From assembly GCA_005503165.1 (NCBI GenBank), contig SCNT01000006.1, positions 1 through 64,000 on the forward strand: 64,000 nucleotides of DNA. Direction: 5' to 3'. Each line of letters starts with the position of its first letter. Position 1 is the first letter of the stretch. Position numbers and translations under genes: made by a program. Origin of the DNA: Sphingomonadaceae bacterium 3R27E2-A (GTDB lineage Bacteria > Pseudomonadota > Alphaproteobacteria > Sphingomonadales > Sphingomonadaceae). The notes under the pieces are model-generated. The model did not search any database, had not been told where the DNA came from, and saw nothing but the letters and a program-made list of their open reading frames with translations. Shown one piece after another: positions 54,338 through 63,365 of this stretch.

Positions 54338-55387
54338 GTGAAGATTCTCCTGCTTCTCAACGAAGACTACCACGCCGCTAGCGGGATCGCGCAGTATAAC
54401 CGCAACGTCACCGACGCCCTGCGCGGAATCGGCGCCGAGATGCGGATCGTCTGCCGCGGACAGGTCGGCCCGGTGGCGATTGACAAGGCGGTCTTCGGGA
54501 CGAAGGCGCTTTTTCATTGCCTTGTCTGGCGTCCCGACCTGGTCTTCGTGGGACATATCAACCTCGTCCCGCTGGTGATCGGCGTCGCGCAGCGGCTGTC
54601 AATCCCGGTGGTCCTGCCCGCGCACGGCATCGAGGTATGGGACAAGCCCGGTCCCCCGCGGCTCGAGGCCACGGGGCGGGTGACCGAGATATGGCCGGTG
54701 AGCCGGACGACGCAGGAACGGATGCGCGGCTGGCTGCCCGATGTGCCGATGCACATCATTCACAATTGCGTCGAGCTCGCGGATTTCACGCCGGGCCCCA
54801 AACCCGGTTATCTCGTCGAACGTTATGGGCTGGCGGGCAAGCGGGTGGTGATGACGCTCGCGCGTCTGCCGGGTCGGGATCGCCATAAGGGTGTCGACGA
54901 GATGATTCAGGCGATGGCGGATTTGCGCGAAAGCCAGCCCGACCTCCGCTATCTGGTTGCCGGCGAGGGCCCCGATAAGCAACGGCTGATCGATCTCGCC
55001 GCGCAACTGGGCGTCGCCGACACGGTAATCTTCGCGGGCTTTGTCGACCGCGCCGAAAAGCTCGATCATTATCGCCTCGCCGATGCCTTTGCTATGCCCA
55101 GCCGCGGCGAGGGTTTCGGCATCGTTTTCCTCGAATCTCTGGCGTGCGGAGTGCCGGTGATGGGCAGCACGCTCGACGGCGGCCGCGACGCGTTGCTCGA
55201 CGGCAAGCTCGGCCTGCTCGTCGATCCGGGCGACCGCGCCGCCGTCGCCGGGGGGATCGAAGCGACGCTGGCCGCCAACGCACCGCCGCGCGAGGCGCTT
55301 GATATCTACGAGTTCGGTTTTTTTGCTAAGGAGATCGAACGGGCGATGCGGGCGGTCATCGCGGGTGCGGGCTTGGGACGGCGATGA
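54338..55387 (+). CDS. glycosyltransferase family 4
   Basis: A 349-residue GT4 enzyme: KILLLLNEDYHAASGIAQYNRNVTDALRGIGAEMRIV at the start, PAHGIEVWDKPGPP in the acceptor domain, then KRVVMTLARLPGRDRHKGVDEMIQAMADLRESQPDLRYLVAGEGPDKQRLIDLAAQLGVADTVIFAGFV and the donor-site SRGEGFGIVFLESLACGVPVMGS with E-x7-E. The GTG at 54338 is inferred, since the only earlier in-frame start (54287) lies inside the preceding gene and the conserved sequence begins right here. It overlaps the acyltransferase start (ATGA). Confidence 0.9.
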   Translation: MKILLLLNEDYHAASGIAQYNRNVTDALRGIGAEMRIVCRGQVGPVAIDKAVFGTKALFHCLVWRPDLVFVGHINLVPLVIGVAQRLSIPVVLPAHGIEVWDKPGPPRLEATGRVTEIWPVSRTTQERMRGWLPDVPMHIIHNCVELADFTPGPKPGYLVERYGLAGKRVVMTLARLPGRDRHKGVDEMIQAMADLRESQPDLRYLVAGEGPDKQRLIDLAAQLGVADTVIFAGFVDRAEKLDHYRLADAFAMPSRGEGFGIVFLESLACGVPVMGSTLDGGRDALLDGKLGLLVDPGDRAAVAGGIEATLAANAPPREALDIYEFGFFAKEIERAMRAVIAGAGLGRR

Positions 55388-56358
55388 CGGAAGGCGCGGC
55401 GAAAGCGGAAAACGGGCCAGCGCCGCCGCGCGCCGCGTGGGTCGATCGCGCCAAGGGCTATGGCATCATCCTGGTCGTCATCGGGCATGTCAGCAACGTG
55501 GATCGGCTTGTCCTCGATATCCTGATCTTCCACATGCCGCTCTTCTTCTTCCTTTCCGGCGTCACCTTCAAACCGTTCGGCGGGCGCGAACGCGCGCTGG
55601 CCAAGGCGCAGTCTATGCTGCTGCCCTATGTCGCCTTCGGCCTGTTCGTGACGGCGTGCCTCTTCGCGGCCAATCGCGCTTTCGGCATGGGGCTCGTCAT
55701 TCCGGGCCCGCTGCATTTCCTCCTGGGCGGCAATCTGCTCGTGGGTGCCTTCGGGACCTTCTGGTTCCCGACTGCGCTTCTGGCTACTTTGCTGCTGCTC
55801 GACCTTGTCGTGCGGCTGCCGATCCGGTGGCAGGCCGCCGCGCTGGCCGCCATGGTCGGCGGGGCGTTCCTGTTGGGCGATGCGGTTGCTTATAACCCCT
55901 ATGGGCTGCTGACCGTCGCGATGGCGCTGCCCTTCGCTGCCGCGGGCTATCATGTCGGTCTTGGCCGCGCGCTGGCCGCGAACTGGAAGACCATCCTCCT
56001 CATGGGGCTGGCGGTCGCTGCCTTTTTCCTGCTGGCGCCACATATCGGGCGGGTCGAGTATAAATATCTGCGCTACGGTCCATTTCCGGCGTCGATCATC
56101 GCCGCCGCCGCCGCGATCTTCGTGACCTGCTGCGTGTCCGCGCTGCGGGTGCCCGGGGTGGCCGCGATCGGACGCGCCTCGCTGACGATCATGTACACCC
56201 ATCTCCTGCTTTACACCCTGCTCCAGCCGGTGACGAGCTGGCCGGTGATCGTTGTGATTGCGGTCGTGGCGGGATTCGCGTTGCACCGGTTTTTCCAGCA
56301 TTTCGCCCCGACGCGGCGCATCTTCCTCGGCGTGCGCGGCGAAGGCGCGGCGCGATGA
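55384..56358 (+). CDS. acyltransferase family 3 membrane protein
   Basis: A 324-residue polytopic protein with about ten hydrophobic helices, belonging to the acyltransferase 3 (NodX/OafA/WecH-like) family. The catalytic first helix reads WVDRAKGYGIILVVIGHVSNVDRLVLDILIFHMPLFFFLSGVTF, with the family R-x10-H spacing. The pattern FPTALLATLLLLDLVVRLP and the final MYTHLLLYTLLQPV are also typical. It probably acetylates the repeat unit on the cytoplasmic or periplasmic face. It is coupled on both sides by ATGA overlaps. Confidence 0.88.
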   Translation: MTEGAAKAENGPAPPRAAWVDRAKGYGIILVVIGHVSNVDRLVLDILIFHMPLFFFLSGVTFKPFGGRERALAKAQSMLLPYVAFGLFVTACLFAANRAFGMGLVIPGPLHFLLGGNLLVGAFGTFWFPTALLATLLLLDLVVRLPIRWQAAALAAMVGGAFLLGDAVAYNPYGLLTVAMALPFAAAGYHVGLGRALAANWKTILLMGLAVAAFFLLAPHIGRVEYKYLRYGPFPASIIAAAAAIFVTCCVSALRVPGVAAIGRASLTIMYTHLLLYTLLQPVTSWPVIVVIAVVAGFALHRFFQHFAPTRRIFLGVRGEGAAR

Positions 56359-56444
56359 ACGACGCACGATTTCCGGCCAACGCCGTGCTGCGGCGTGCGA
56401 TACCGGACGTGGCGCTCGACAGCCTGCGGCTGGCAGGGCAATAG
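56355..56444 (+). CDS. possible 29-residue peptide or gene remnant
   Basis: An ATG overlapping the acyltransferase stop (ATGA) opens 29 codons ending with TAG at 56444, 8 bp before the next gene. The peptide begins MNDARFPANAVLRRAIPDVA and continues for nine more residues without a membrane segment. The overlap is the same coupling geometry used by real genes throughout this operon, yet the product resembles nothing I know. It may be a translational relay, a remnant or chance. Confidence 0.25.
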   Translation: MNDARFPANAVLRRAIPDVALDSLRLAGQ

Positions 56445-56452
56445 GGCCGCGC

Positions 56453-57856
56453 ATGCTTTTCGAAACCGCAGAATCCACGATCTTGTTCTGGCTGGTGGTC
56501 GGCGCCATCGCCATGATGGCCGTGCTGGTCCACACCATCCGCTCGCCGAAGGGCACGCTCGGCTTTCCCATGGCGATGATGTTCGCGTTCGCGGTCATGC
56601 ACATCGCCGCCGGCGTCCACCTGATTCCCGGCTATTTCCACCAATATGATCCCTATCTCAATGGGATCGGCTACACGCGCGATTCGGTCGCGAAGGGCTT
56701 GCAGGCATCGACGATCGGCTTCGTCATGACGGCGCTCGGCATCTGGCTCACCAGTTATTTGAGCGATTATCGCAAGGTCGAGTTCGACATGCGGCGGGTG
56801 CCGATTGAGTTTCTCCGCCTGGCACAGAAGACCGTGCTGTTGATCGGCCTGGCCTTCTTTTTCGGCATCACCTTCTTTCCCTCGATTGCGCAGATTCCTA
56901 CGATCGGCGCGGTGATCGTCAGCGGCAAGAATTTGCTCGTCATCGGCCTCAGCCTGTCGATCCTTCGGCGCGTGTGGCTGAAAGAGGGGATGCAGATGTG
57001 GCAGATCGCCGCGATTGCAATCTCGATTCCCGTCGCCAACCTGCTTGGCAACGCGATCCTCGCCGACGCGCTGTCGGCGATCATCATCATCGCCTGTTTC
57101 TGGCTGGCGGTCGTCGGACGGCGCTTCGGCATCGGGCGGATCGCGGTGGCAATCGTGCTGTCGGCCTATGTGTTTCTTTACCTGTCGACCAACTACCTGC
57201 TGGTCCGCAACCAGTTTCGCGATGTGGTGTGGGAGCCGACCTCGACCCTTTCGGAGCGCGTCGACGGGCTCGTCAACGCAATCAGCCAGTTCGGCCCGCT
57301 GTCGAGCGAAGACCAGAAACAGCTCTACGTGCTCGATTCGCGCCTCAACCAGAGCCTCTTCACCGGCATGGCCATCGAGAAGCTCGAGGCGCAGCCCGAT
57401 ACCTTTGAAAACGGCGAGACGCTACTCGCGGGGCTCTTTGCCTTTGTGCCGCGCGCGATCTGGACGAACAAGCCGGTGCGCGGCGGATCGGCCTTCGTGC
57501 GTGAACATACGGGCTATCAGGCAAGCGAGGAAACGACCTTCGGCATCGGACCCTTCTTCGAGTTTTATGCCAATTTCGCCATGTTCGGCGTGATCTTCTT
57601 TTCCTTCCTGATGGGAATGTTCATTCGCTATCTCGACCTGCGCGCATTTCGTGCGCTGGCGGAAGGGCGGATGAACGAGGCAATCCCTTTGATGTCCGGG
57701 CTCGTCGCGTTAATCCAGCCGCTAGCCAATATGAGCAGCCTGTTTTCGACCTTCTACGCCTCGCTGATTGTCGGTTTCATCATCGTGAAGTTCATGGAGC
57801 GTTACCTGGACATCCAGCTGTTCACCGAGGACAAGCGCCGGTCGCAGAAAGCATGA
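56453..57856 (+). CDS. Wzy-like oligosaccharide repeat-unit polymerase (second candidate)
   Basis: A 467-residue membrane protein with about 11-12 hydrophobic helices. A long loop between later helices contains NKPVRGGSAFVREHTGYQASEETTFGIGPFFEFYANFAMFGVIFFSFLMGMFIRYLDLRAF; a Ser/Glu-Thr-x-Phe-Gly followed by glutamate and Y-x-N-F is the pattern I associate with Wzy/EpsG-type polymerases. Sequence conservation in this family is low, so the call is cautious. Start ATG 56453 has AGGG about ten bases upstream. It lies in the glycosyltransferase run and overlaps the next gene (ATGA). Confidence 0.72.
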   Translation: MLFETAESTILFWLVVGAIAMMAVLVHTIRSPKGTLGFPMAMMFAFAVMHIAAGVHLIPGYFHQYDPYLNGIGYTRDSVAKGLQASTIGFVMTALGIWLTSYLSDYRKVEFDMRRVPIEFLRLAQKTVLLIGLAFFFGITFFPSIAQIPTIGAVIVSGKNLLVIGLSLSILRRVWLKEGMQMWQIAAIAISIPVANLLGNAILADALSAIIIIACFWLAVVGRRFGIGRIAVAIVLSAYVFLYLSTNYLLVRNQFRDVVWEPTSTLSERVDGLVNAISQFGPLSSEDQKQLYVLDSRLNQSLFTGMAIEKLEAQPDTFENGETLLAGLFAFVPRAIWTNKPVRGGSAFVREHTGYQASEETTFGIGPFFEFYANFAMFGVIFFSFLMGMFIRYLDLRAFRALAEGRMNEAIPLMSGLVALIQPLANMSSLFSTFYASLIVGFIIVKFMERYLDIQLFTEDKRRSQKA

Positions 57857-58947
57857 CCCGGCTGCTCCTGACGAACCCCAGTTTCCAGCTCGAACATGGC
57901 GGCCCGGCCTATTCGGTGGGGCGGCTGGCGGGGGCGCTGGGCGCGCTCGGCCATGACGTCACCGTCTGGGCGGCCGACGGCAGCGCCGAGCGCGCGCGCG
58001 CGATGGACCCGAGCGGATCGGTCAAGATCGCAACCGGCACGATCGGCGAACTGCTCGCGGGGGCGCAATGGGATGTCGTGCACGACAACGGCCTGTGGCT
58101 GCCCTATGGCGCCGCGCTGGCGCGCCATTGCCGCGACGAGGCTATCCCCCGGCTGCTGAGCGTCAGGGGCATGATGCAGCCCTGGGCGTGGAATCACCGC
58201 CGCTGGAAAAAACGCATCGCCTGGGCGCTCTATCAGAAACGCGGAGTCGAGAGCGCGGCGCGGCTGCACGCGACGGCCGACGACGAGGTCGGCAAGATTC
58301 GCGAGCGCTATCCGGCGCGGCAGCCGCTGCTGATCGCAAACGGCATCGACATCCCCGATATGGCGCCGCGGACGCCCCAGGGCACAGGTGCGGTCCGCAC
58401 CGCGCTGTTTCTCGGCCGAATCCACCCGGTGAAGGGGCTGACGATGCTCGTCGATGCCTGGGCCCGGCTGCGTCCCGCGGGCTGGCGGTTGCAACTCGTC
58501 GGTCCCGATGAGGACGGTTTTCGCACGCAGCTCGAGGCGCAGATCGCGGCGGCGGGGCTGGAGGACAGCATCGCGATGGCCGGTCCGGCGAGTGGCGACG
58601 CCAAGCGCGCGTTCTACGACGCCGCCTCGCTGTTCTTGCTGCCCAGCTATACCGAGAATTTCGGCATTTCCGCTGCCGAGGCGCTTGCGCACGGCTTGCC
58701 GGTGATCACCACGACCGGTACGCCGTGGCAGGTACTCGAAACCGAAGGCTGCGGCTGGTGGGTCGCGCCCGAAACGGGAGCGATCGCGGGCGCGCTGGCC
58801 GACGCGGCCGCCCTGCCCGACGCGCGTCTGGTGGCCATGGGTGCGGCGGGTCGGGCATGGGTTGCCGACAATCTGCACTGGCCCGCCATTGCCAAGCAGT
58901 TTGCCGATGCTTATGCGGACGCGATAGCCAGCCCGTCGCCGGCTTAA
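57853..58947 (+). CDS. glycosyltransferase family 4
   Basis: A 364-residue GT4 enzyme. The N-terminal domain begins TRLLLTNPSFQLEHGGPAYSVGRLAGALGALGHDVTVWAAD, with the nucleotide-sensing GGPAYSV loop; RLLSVRGMMQPWAWNHRRWKKRIAWALYQKRGVESAARLHATADDE follows, a pattern shared by WcaI/ExpE-like transferases. The donor domain reads RTALFLGRIHPVKGLTMLVDAWARLRPAGWRLQLVGPDEDG and SYTENFGISAAEALAHGLPVITTTGTPW with E-x7-E. Donor sugar is unknown. It overlaps the Wzy-like gene by 4 bases. Confidence 0.91.
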   Translation: MTRLLLTNPSFQLEHGGPAYSVGRLAGALGALGHDVTVWAADGSAERARAMDPSGSVKIATGTIGELLAGAQWDVVHDNGLWLPYGAALARHCRDEAIPRLLSVRGMMQPWAWNHRRWKKRIAWALYQKRGVESAARLHATADDEVGKIRERYPARQPLLIANGIDIPDMAPRTPQGTGAVRTALFLGRIHPVKGLTMLVDAWARLRPAGWRLQLVGPDEDGFRTQLEAQIAAAGLEDSIAMAGPASGDAKRAFYDAASLFLLPSYTENFGISAAEALAHGLPVITTTGTPWQVLETEGCGWWVAPETGAIAGALADAAALPDARLVAMGAAGRAWVADNLHWPAIAKQFADAYADAIASPSPA

Positions 58948-58961
58948 GCGGGGAATATCCG

Positions 58962-59732
58962 GTGGTTGGTCCGAGCGCGCGTTTTTCGATCGTCACCGTC
59001 TGCTTCAATCCCGGCGAGACGATCGACGCCTGCCTGCGCTCGGTGGCCGATCAAGGCTATCCGCATATCGAGCACATCGTCATCGACGGCGCCTCGCCCG
59101 ACGGCACTGCCGAGCGCATCGGCAAGCTCGATTGGTTCAAGGGCATCCTCGTCTCCGAACCCGACAAGGGCATTTACGACGCGATGAACAAGGGTGTGGC
59201 TCGCGCGACCGGCGACTATGTAGGCTTTCTCAACGCCGACGACTGGTTGGCCGACCCCGATGCTGTCGCGCGCCTTGCCGAGGCGGCTGCCGAAAATCCC
59301 GGTGCCGACGCTGTGCAGGGCGATGTGGTGATCGTGGATCCCGCCAAGCCCAGGCGCCAGCGCTATTATTCAGGCGCGGGCAACTGGCGCCGCCGCCTCA
59401 GCTGGGGACAGATGCCGCCGCATCCGGGCTTCTACATGCGCACCGCGCTGTTCCGCGATATGGGCGGTTTTGCGACCGATTACCGCATTGCAGCCGATTA
59501 CGACCTGATGCTGCGCTTTTTCTGCACCGGCGGGCGGACCGCAATCCATGTCGCCGCGCCGGTGGTCACCATGGCGACCGGCGGGGTGTCGAACCAGGGC
59601 CTGCAGAGCCGCAAGATCATCAACCGCGAGATCGGCGTCGCGTGCAAGCGTAACGGCGTGCGCACCAACGGGCTGATGATCTGGTCGAAATATCTGACCA
59701 AGATCTTCCAATATATGCCGCGCCGCACCTGA
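58962..59732 (+). CDS. glycosyltransferase family 2
   Basis: A 256-residue inverting GT-A enzyme. It has RFSIVTVCFNPGETIDACLRSVADQGYPHIEHIVIDGASPDGT, EPDKGIYDAMNKGVARATGDYVGFLNADDWLADPDAV with the DDW metal/UDP motif, and GQMPPHPGFYMRTALFRDMGGFATDYRIAADYDLMLRFF, the typical pattern of WcaA/WbbD-like transferases adding Gal, GlcNAc or similar. The GTG at 58962 is chosen for its GGGGA seven bases upstream and because the conserved part follows at once. Its stop overlaps the next start (TGATG). Confidence 0.9.
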   Translation: MVGPSARFSIVTVCFNPGETIDACLRSVADQGYPHIEHIVIDGASPDGTAERIGKLDWFKGILVSEPDKGIYDAMNKGVARATGDYVGFLNADDWLADPDAVARLAEAAAENPGADAVQGDVVIVDPAKPRRQRYYSGAGNWRRRLSWGQMPPHPGFYMRTALFRDMGGFATDYRIAADYDLMLRFFCTGGRTAIHVAAPVVTMATGGVSNQGLQSRKIINREIGVACKRNGVRTNGLMIWSKYLTKIFQYMPRRT

Positions 59733-60667
59733 TGACCCAGATCACCCTCGTCACCGGGGCGAACGGCTTCGTCGGGGCGGAGATCGTCCGCCGTCTGCGC
59801 GCGCAGGGTGCGACGGTGCGGCTCGCCGCGCGTGCGTCGTCAGGCATCGCCGACGAAGTCGTCGTTGGCGATATCGGCGCCCACACCGACTGGACGGAAG
59901 CCTTGACCGGCGTCGACCGGGTGATCCACTGCGCCGCGCGCGTACACCAGATGGACGATCGCGCCGCCGATCCGCTCGCGGCCTTCCGCGCGGTCAACCG
60001 TGACGGCAGCGCTGCGTTGGCGCGGCAAGCCGCGCAGGCCGGGGTGAAACGCCTCGTCTTCCTGAGCTCGATCAAGGTCAATGGCGAGACTACCAAGGAC
60101 CGCGGGCCCTTCGCAGCTGCGGATGCGCCCGATCCGCAGGATCCCTATGGCGTGTCCAAATGGGAGGCCGAGCAGGCGCTGCACGGCATCGCCGCCGACA
60201 CCGGCCTCGAGGTCGCGATCATCCGCCCGCCTTTGGTCTATGGCCCCGGGGTCCGGGCCAATTTTGCGCGCATGGTGTCGTGGGTGGCGCGCGGGCGTCC
60301 CCTGCCCTTCGGGCTTTGCCGTAACAAGCGTAGCCTCGTTTCGGTCACCAACCTCGCGTCGCTGGCGATCGCGGCGAGCCGGCACCCCGACGCCGCAGGC
60401 GCCACCCTGCTCGCCAGCGACGGCGAGACGGTGAGCGTCCGCGACCTCTTGGCGCGGATCGGTACCGCCTATGGCCGCCCGGCGCGGCTCTTGCCCGTTC
60501 CGCCCGCGCTGCTGCGCCTCGCGGGCAGCCTGACCGGCCAGCGCGCGGCCGTCGACCGCCTCTGCGACCCGCTGATCGTCGATGCCGAGCCCGCGCGCCG
60601 CCTGCTCGGCTGGCGCCCGCCGGTGACGATGGCCGAGACGCTCGCCGAAATGGCGGCGGCGCGATGA
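59732..60667 (+). CDS. NAD-dependent SDR, WbpV-like UDP-4-keto-6-deoxy-HexNAc reductase
   Basis: A 311-residue extended SDR: TLVTGANGFVGAEIVRRLRAQG, VIHCAARVHQMDDRAADPLAAFRAVNRDGSAALARQAAQAGVKRLVFLSSIKVNGE, active site DPYGVSKWEAEQAL (YxxxK intact) and IRPPLVYGPGVRANFARMVSWVARGRPLPFG. The ARVHQMDD and VNRDG pattern and direct coupling to a WbpL/WecA-like transferase are features of WbpV/WreQ-type enzymes that make UDP-QuiNAc or UDP-FucNAc for chain initiation. The matching WbpM-type 4,6-dehydratase is not in the window. Function is inferred. Confidence 0.82.
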   Translation: MTQITLVTGANGFVGAEIVRRLRAQGATVRLAARASSGIADEVVVGDIGAHTDWTEALTGVDRVIHCAARVHQMDDRAADPLAAFRAVNRDGSAALARQAAQAGVKRLVFLSSIKVNGETTKDRGPFAAADAPDPQDPYGVSKWEAEQALHGIAADTGLEVAIIRPPLVYGPGVRANFARMVSWVARGRPLPFGLCRNKRSLVSVTNLASLAIAASRHPDAAGATLLASDGETVSVRDLLARIGTAYGRPARLLPVPPALLRLAGSLTGQRAAVDRLCDPLIVDAEPARRLLGWRPPVTMAETLAEMAAAR

Positions 60668-61650
60668 TCGACACCGGCTTTGCGCTTGCGGCGATCTGCC
60701 TGATCGCGACGATCATGCTGCTCAGCCTCTATATCGGCTGGGCGAAGCAGCGGATGGTCGACACGCCGAACGAGCGCAGCGCGCATGTGGAGGCGACGCC
60801 GACCGGCGGCGGGCTCGTCTTCCTGTCGGTATGGGGGGCCGCGCTCGCGGCGGCGGCGTTGCTGGTTCCAGGTCAGGGAAGCGGCGCGCTCGCCCTCGGG
60901 CCCGCGGTGCTCTGTCTGATGTGGCTCGGGTGGCTCGACGACCGCACGCCGCTTCCGGCGAGTATCCGCTTCGCGGTGCAGTTCGGCTGCGCGGGGCTGT
61001 TCCTGCTCCTCTGGCCCTGGCCGGCGCTGCCGGAAGGCTGGACGGGGCCGCTCGCGCTCGTCGCGCTGCTCTATCTCGTCTATTCCGCGAACATCACCAA
61101 TTTTATGGACGGGATCGACGGGATCGTCGCACTCCAGATGCTCGGCTTCGTCGTGGGCGCGATGCTGATCCTGCCGACGAACGTGCTGAGCCTGCCGCTC
61201 ATGCTGATCGGCGCTGCGGTGCTGGCCTTCCTGCTGTTCAATCGCCCCCCCGCGAAATTGTTCATGGGCGACAGCGGCAGCGCGCCGCTGGGGCTCTTCG
61301 TCGCCGCGGTGACGCTTGCGGTCGCGGCCGCCAACTGGCGCTACGGGCTCGCACTGCTGCTGCTGCAAGGCGTCTTCCTCTGCGACAGCGCGGTGACGCT
61401 GCTGCGCCGCTTCCTGCGCAGACAGAATGTCACGCAGGCACACAGCGAGCATGCGTATCAGCACGCCAAGCGCCGCTGGGGGCATGCCAGGGTCAGCTAT
61501 GCGCTGTTCGCGTTGACGATGCTGGTCCAACTGCCCGTTGCTCACGCCGTTGCATGGCATATTCTGCCCTTCTGGATCGCGGCTATCGACCTCGTTTTCG
61601 TCGCACTGCTCGCCGTCTTCTTCCGCGCCGGGACCGCGCGCACCGATTGA
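60664..61650 (+). CDS. polyprenyl-phosphate HexNAc-1-phosphate transferase (WecA/WbpL family)
   Basis: Initiates repeat-unit assembly on undecaprenyl phosphate at the inner membrane. The 328-residue protein has about 9-10 helices and the family motifs DTPNERSAHVEATPTGGGLVF, LGWLDDRTPLP, the catalytic NFMDGIDGIVALQ, KLFMGDSGSAPLGL and the HSEHAYQHAKRRWGH loop. It is closest in layout to WbpL. Its ATG overlaps the SDR stop (ATGA). The following 81 bp hold the wbpB RBS and nothing else I can name. Confidence 0.93.
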   Translation: MIDTGFALAAICLIATIMLLSLYIGWAKQRMVDTPNERSAHVEATPTGGGLVFLSVWGAALAAAALLVPGQGSGALALGPAVLCLMWLGWLDDRTPLPASIRFAVQFGCAGLFLLLWPWPALPEGWTGPLALVALLYLVYSANITNFMDGIDGIVALQMLGFVVGAMLILPTNVLSLPLMLIGAAVLAFLLFNRPPAKLFMGDSGSAPLGLFVAAVTLAVAAANWRYGLALLLLQGVFLCDSAVTLLRRFLRRQNVTQAHSEHAYQHAKRRWGHARVSYALFALTMLVQLPVAHAVAWHILPFWIAAIDLVFVALLAVFFRAGTARTD

Positions 61651-61731
61651 TCTTTCGGCGGGGCTTGTCCATAGACGCCGGGAACCGGCCCGCGCCGCGA
61701 CGGGGGAATGCGACAGGATGACCAGGACCAC

Positions 61732-62793
61732 ATGAGTGTTGCAAACCCGCCGATTACCGGCCGCCGCCAGCGTTTCGCGCTGGTTGGATGCGGGCGCATA
61801 TCGGGGCATCATTTCGCGGCGATCAAGGCGCACGCAGACCGCGCCGAAATCGTCGACGTGTGCGATGTCGATCCCGCCGCGCTCGCCGAGGCGGTCGAAT
61901 CCACCGGGGCCTCCGGCCACGCCTCGCTGACCGAAATGCTCGCCGCGACCGACGCTGACGCGGTGATCGTCACCACTCCCAGCGGGCTGCACCCGGCGCA
62001 GGTGATGGAGATCGCCGAGTCTGGGCGCCATATCATCTCGGAAAAGCCGATGGCGACGCGTTGGCAGGATGGGCTGCGCATGGTCGAGGCCTGTGAAAAA
62101 GCAGGGGTCCAGCTGTTCATCGTCAAGCAGAACCGCCACAATGCGACGCTGCAACTGCTCAAGAACGCCGTCGGTGACGGGCGTTTCGGCCGCATCTACA
62201 TGATTGCGGTAAATGTGTTCTGGACGCGCCCGCAGGACTATTATGATAGCGCGGCCTGGCGGGGGACGTGGGAATTTGACGGCGGCGCGCTGATGAATCA
62301 GGCAAGCCACTACGTCGACCTGCTCGACTGGCTCGGCGGCCCGATCGAGAGCCTGCACGCTTACACCGCGACGCTGGCCCGCAATATCGAGGTCGAAGAT
62401 ACCGCCGTGATGAATATCCGCTGGCGCTCGGGCGCGCTCGGGTCGATGAACGTCACGATGCTGACCTATCCGAAGAATCTCGAAGGCTCGATCACCATTT
62501 TGGGCGAAAGGGGCAGCGTAAAGGTCGGCGGGACCGCGCTCAACCGAATCGAAGACTGGCGGTTCGATACGCCACACCATGATGATGCAGCGGTCGCGGG
62601 CGCATCCTATGACGCACCGTCGGTCTACGGTTTCGGACACCAGCTCTATTATGACAACGTCCTCGACACGCTCGCCGGCACCGCCTCCGCCGCGACCGAC
62701 GGGCGTGAAGGGCTGCGTAGTCTCGAGGTGCTGATCGCCGCCTATCTGTCCGCGCGCGATGGCAAGCGCGTCTCGCTACCGCTGGACTACTGA
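61732..62793 (+). CDS. wbpB: UDP-GlcNAcA 3-dehydrogenase (Gfo/Idh/MocA family, WbpB-like)
   Basis: Predicted to oxidise C3 of UDP-2-acetamido-2-deoxy-glucuronate with NAD+, preparing it for WbpE. The 353-residue protein has [74 protein letters not shown] with the catalytic EKP lysine, [15 protein letters not shown] and [19 protein letters not shown] 61732 is preferred to 61708 because AGGA lies five bases before it. The order wbpB-wbpD-wbpE is that of Pseudomonas aeruginosa and Bordetella O-antigen loci. Confidence 0.92.
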   Translation: MSVANPPITGRRQRFALVGCGRISGHHFAAIKAHADRAEIVDVCDVDPAALAEAVESTGASGHASLTEMLAATDADAVIVTTPSGLHPAQVMEIAESGRHIISEKPMATRWQDGLRMVEACEKAGVQLFIVKQNRHNATLQLLKNAVGDGRFGRIYMIAVNVFWTRPQDYYDSAAWRGTWEFDGGALMNQASHYVDLLDWLGGPIESLHAYTATLARNIEVEDTAVMNIRWRSGALGSMNVTMLTYPKNLEGSITILGERGSVKVGGTALNRIEDWRFDTPHHDDAAVAGASYDAPSVYGFGHQLYYDNVLDTLAGTASAATDGREGLRSLEVLIAAYLSARDGKRVSLPLDY

Positions 62794-63365
62794 TGGCCGT
62801 CAGGATTCACGAGACCGCTATCGTCGACCCGGGGGCCGAGATCGGCAACGGTACCGCGATCTGGCACTGGGTTCATGTCTGCGGCACCGCGCGCATCGGC
62901 GCCGGCAGCTCGCTCGGCCAGAACGTCTATGTCGGCAACCATGTCTCGATTGGCAACAATGTCCGCATCCAGAACGGCGTGTCGGTCTATGACGCGGTGA
63001 CGCTGGAGGACGATGTCTTTTGCGGCCCCTCGATGGTCTTCACCAATGTCTACAACCCCCGCGCGGCCGTGCCCCGCAAGGACGAATATCGCGAGACGTT
63101 GGTCCGCCGGGGGGCGACGCTCGGCGCAAACTGCACGATCGTGTGCGGCGTGACGATCGGCGAATATGGCTTTGTCGGCGCCGGCAGCGTCATCACCCGC
63201 GATGTAAAGCCCTATGCGCTGATGGTCGGGGTGCCGGCGCGGCGGATCGGCTGGATGTGCGAGTGCGGCGTCCGTCTCGCGGGCCAGGGCGACGTGACCT
63301 GCAGCGCGTGCGGTAACGCCTATCATGTGACCGAAGGCGACTGCGCCCCGCGGCGACCGGCATGA
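62793..63365 (+). CDS. wbpD: UDP-3-amino-GlcNAcA N-acetyltransferase (WbpD-like)
   Basis: Acetylates the 3-amino group of UDP-2-acetamido-3-amino-2,3-dideoxy-glucuronate. The 190-residue protein is a left-handed beta-helix with hexapeptide repeats: [65 protein letters not shown], then [19 protein letters not shown], and [40 protein letters not shown]-terminal Cys-rich segment ([17 protein letters not shown]) could bind zinc. The start overlaps the wbpB stop (TGATG) and the end overlaps wbpE (ATGA). Confidence 0.94.
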   Translation: MAVRIHETAIVDPGAEIGNGTAIWHWVHVCGTARIGAGSSLGQNVYVGNHVSIGNNVRIQNGVSVYDAVTLEDDVFCGPSMVFTNVYNPRAAVPRKDEYRETLVRRGATLGANCTIVCGVTIGEYGFVGAGSVITRDVKPYALMVGVPARRIGWMCECGVRLAGQGDVTCSACGNAYHVTEGDCAPRRPA

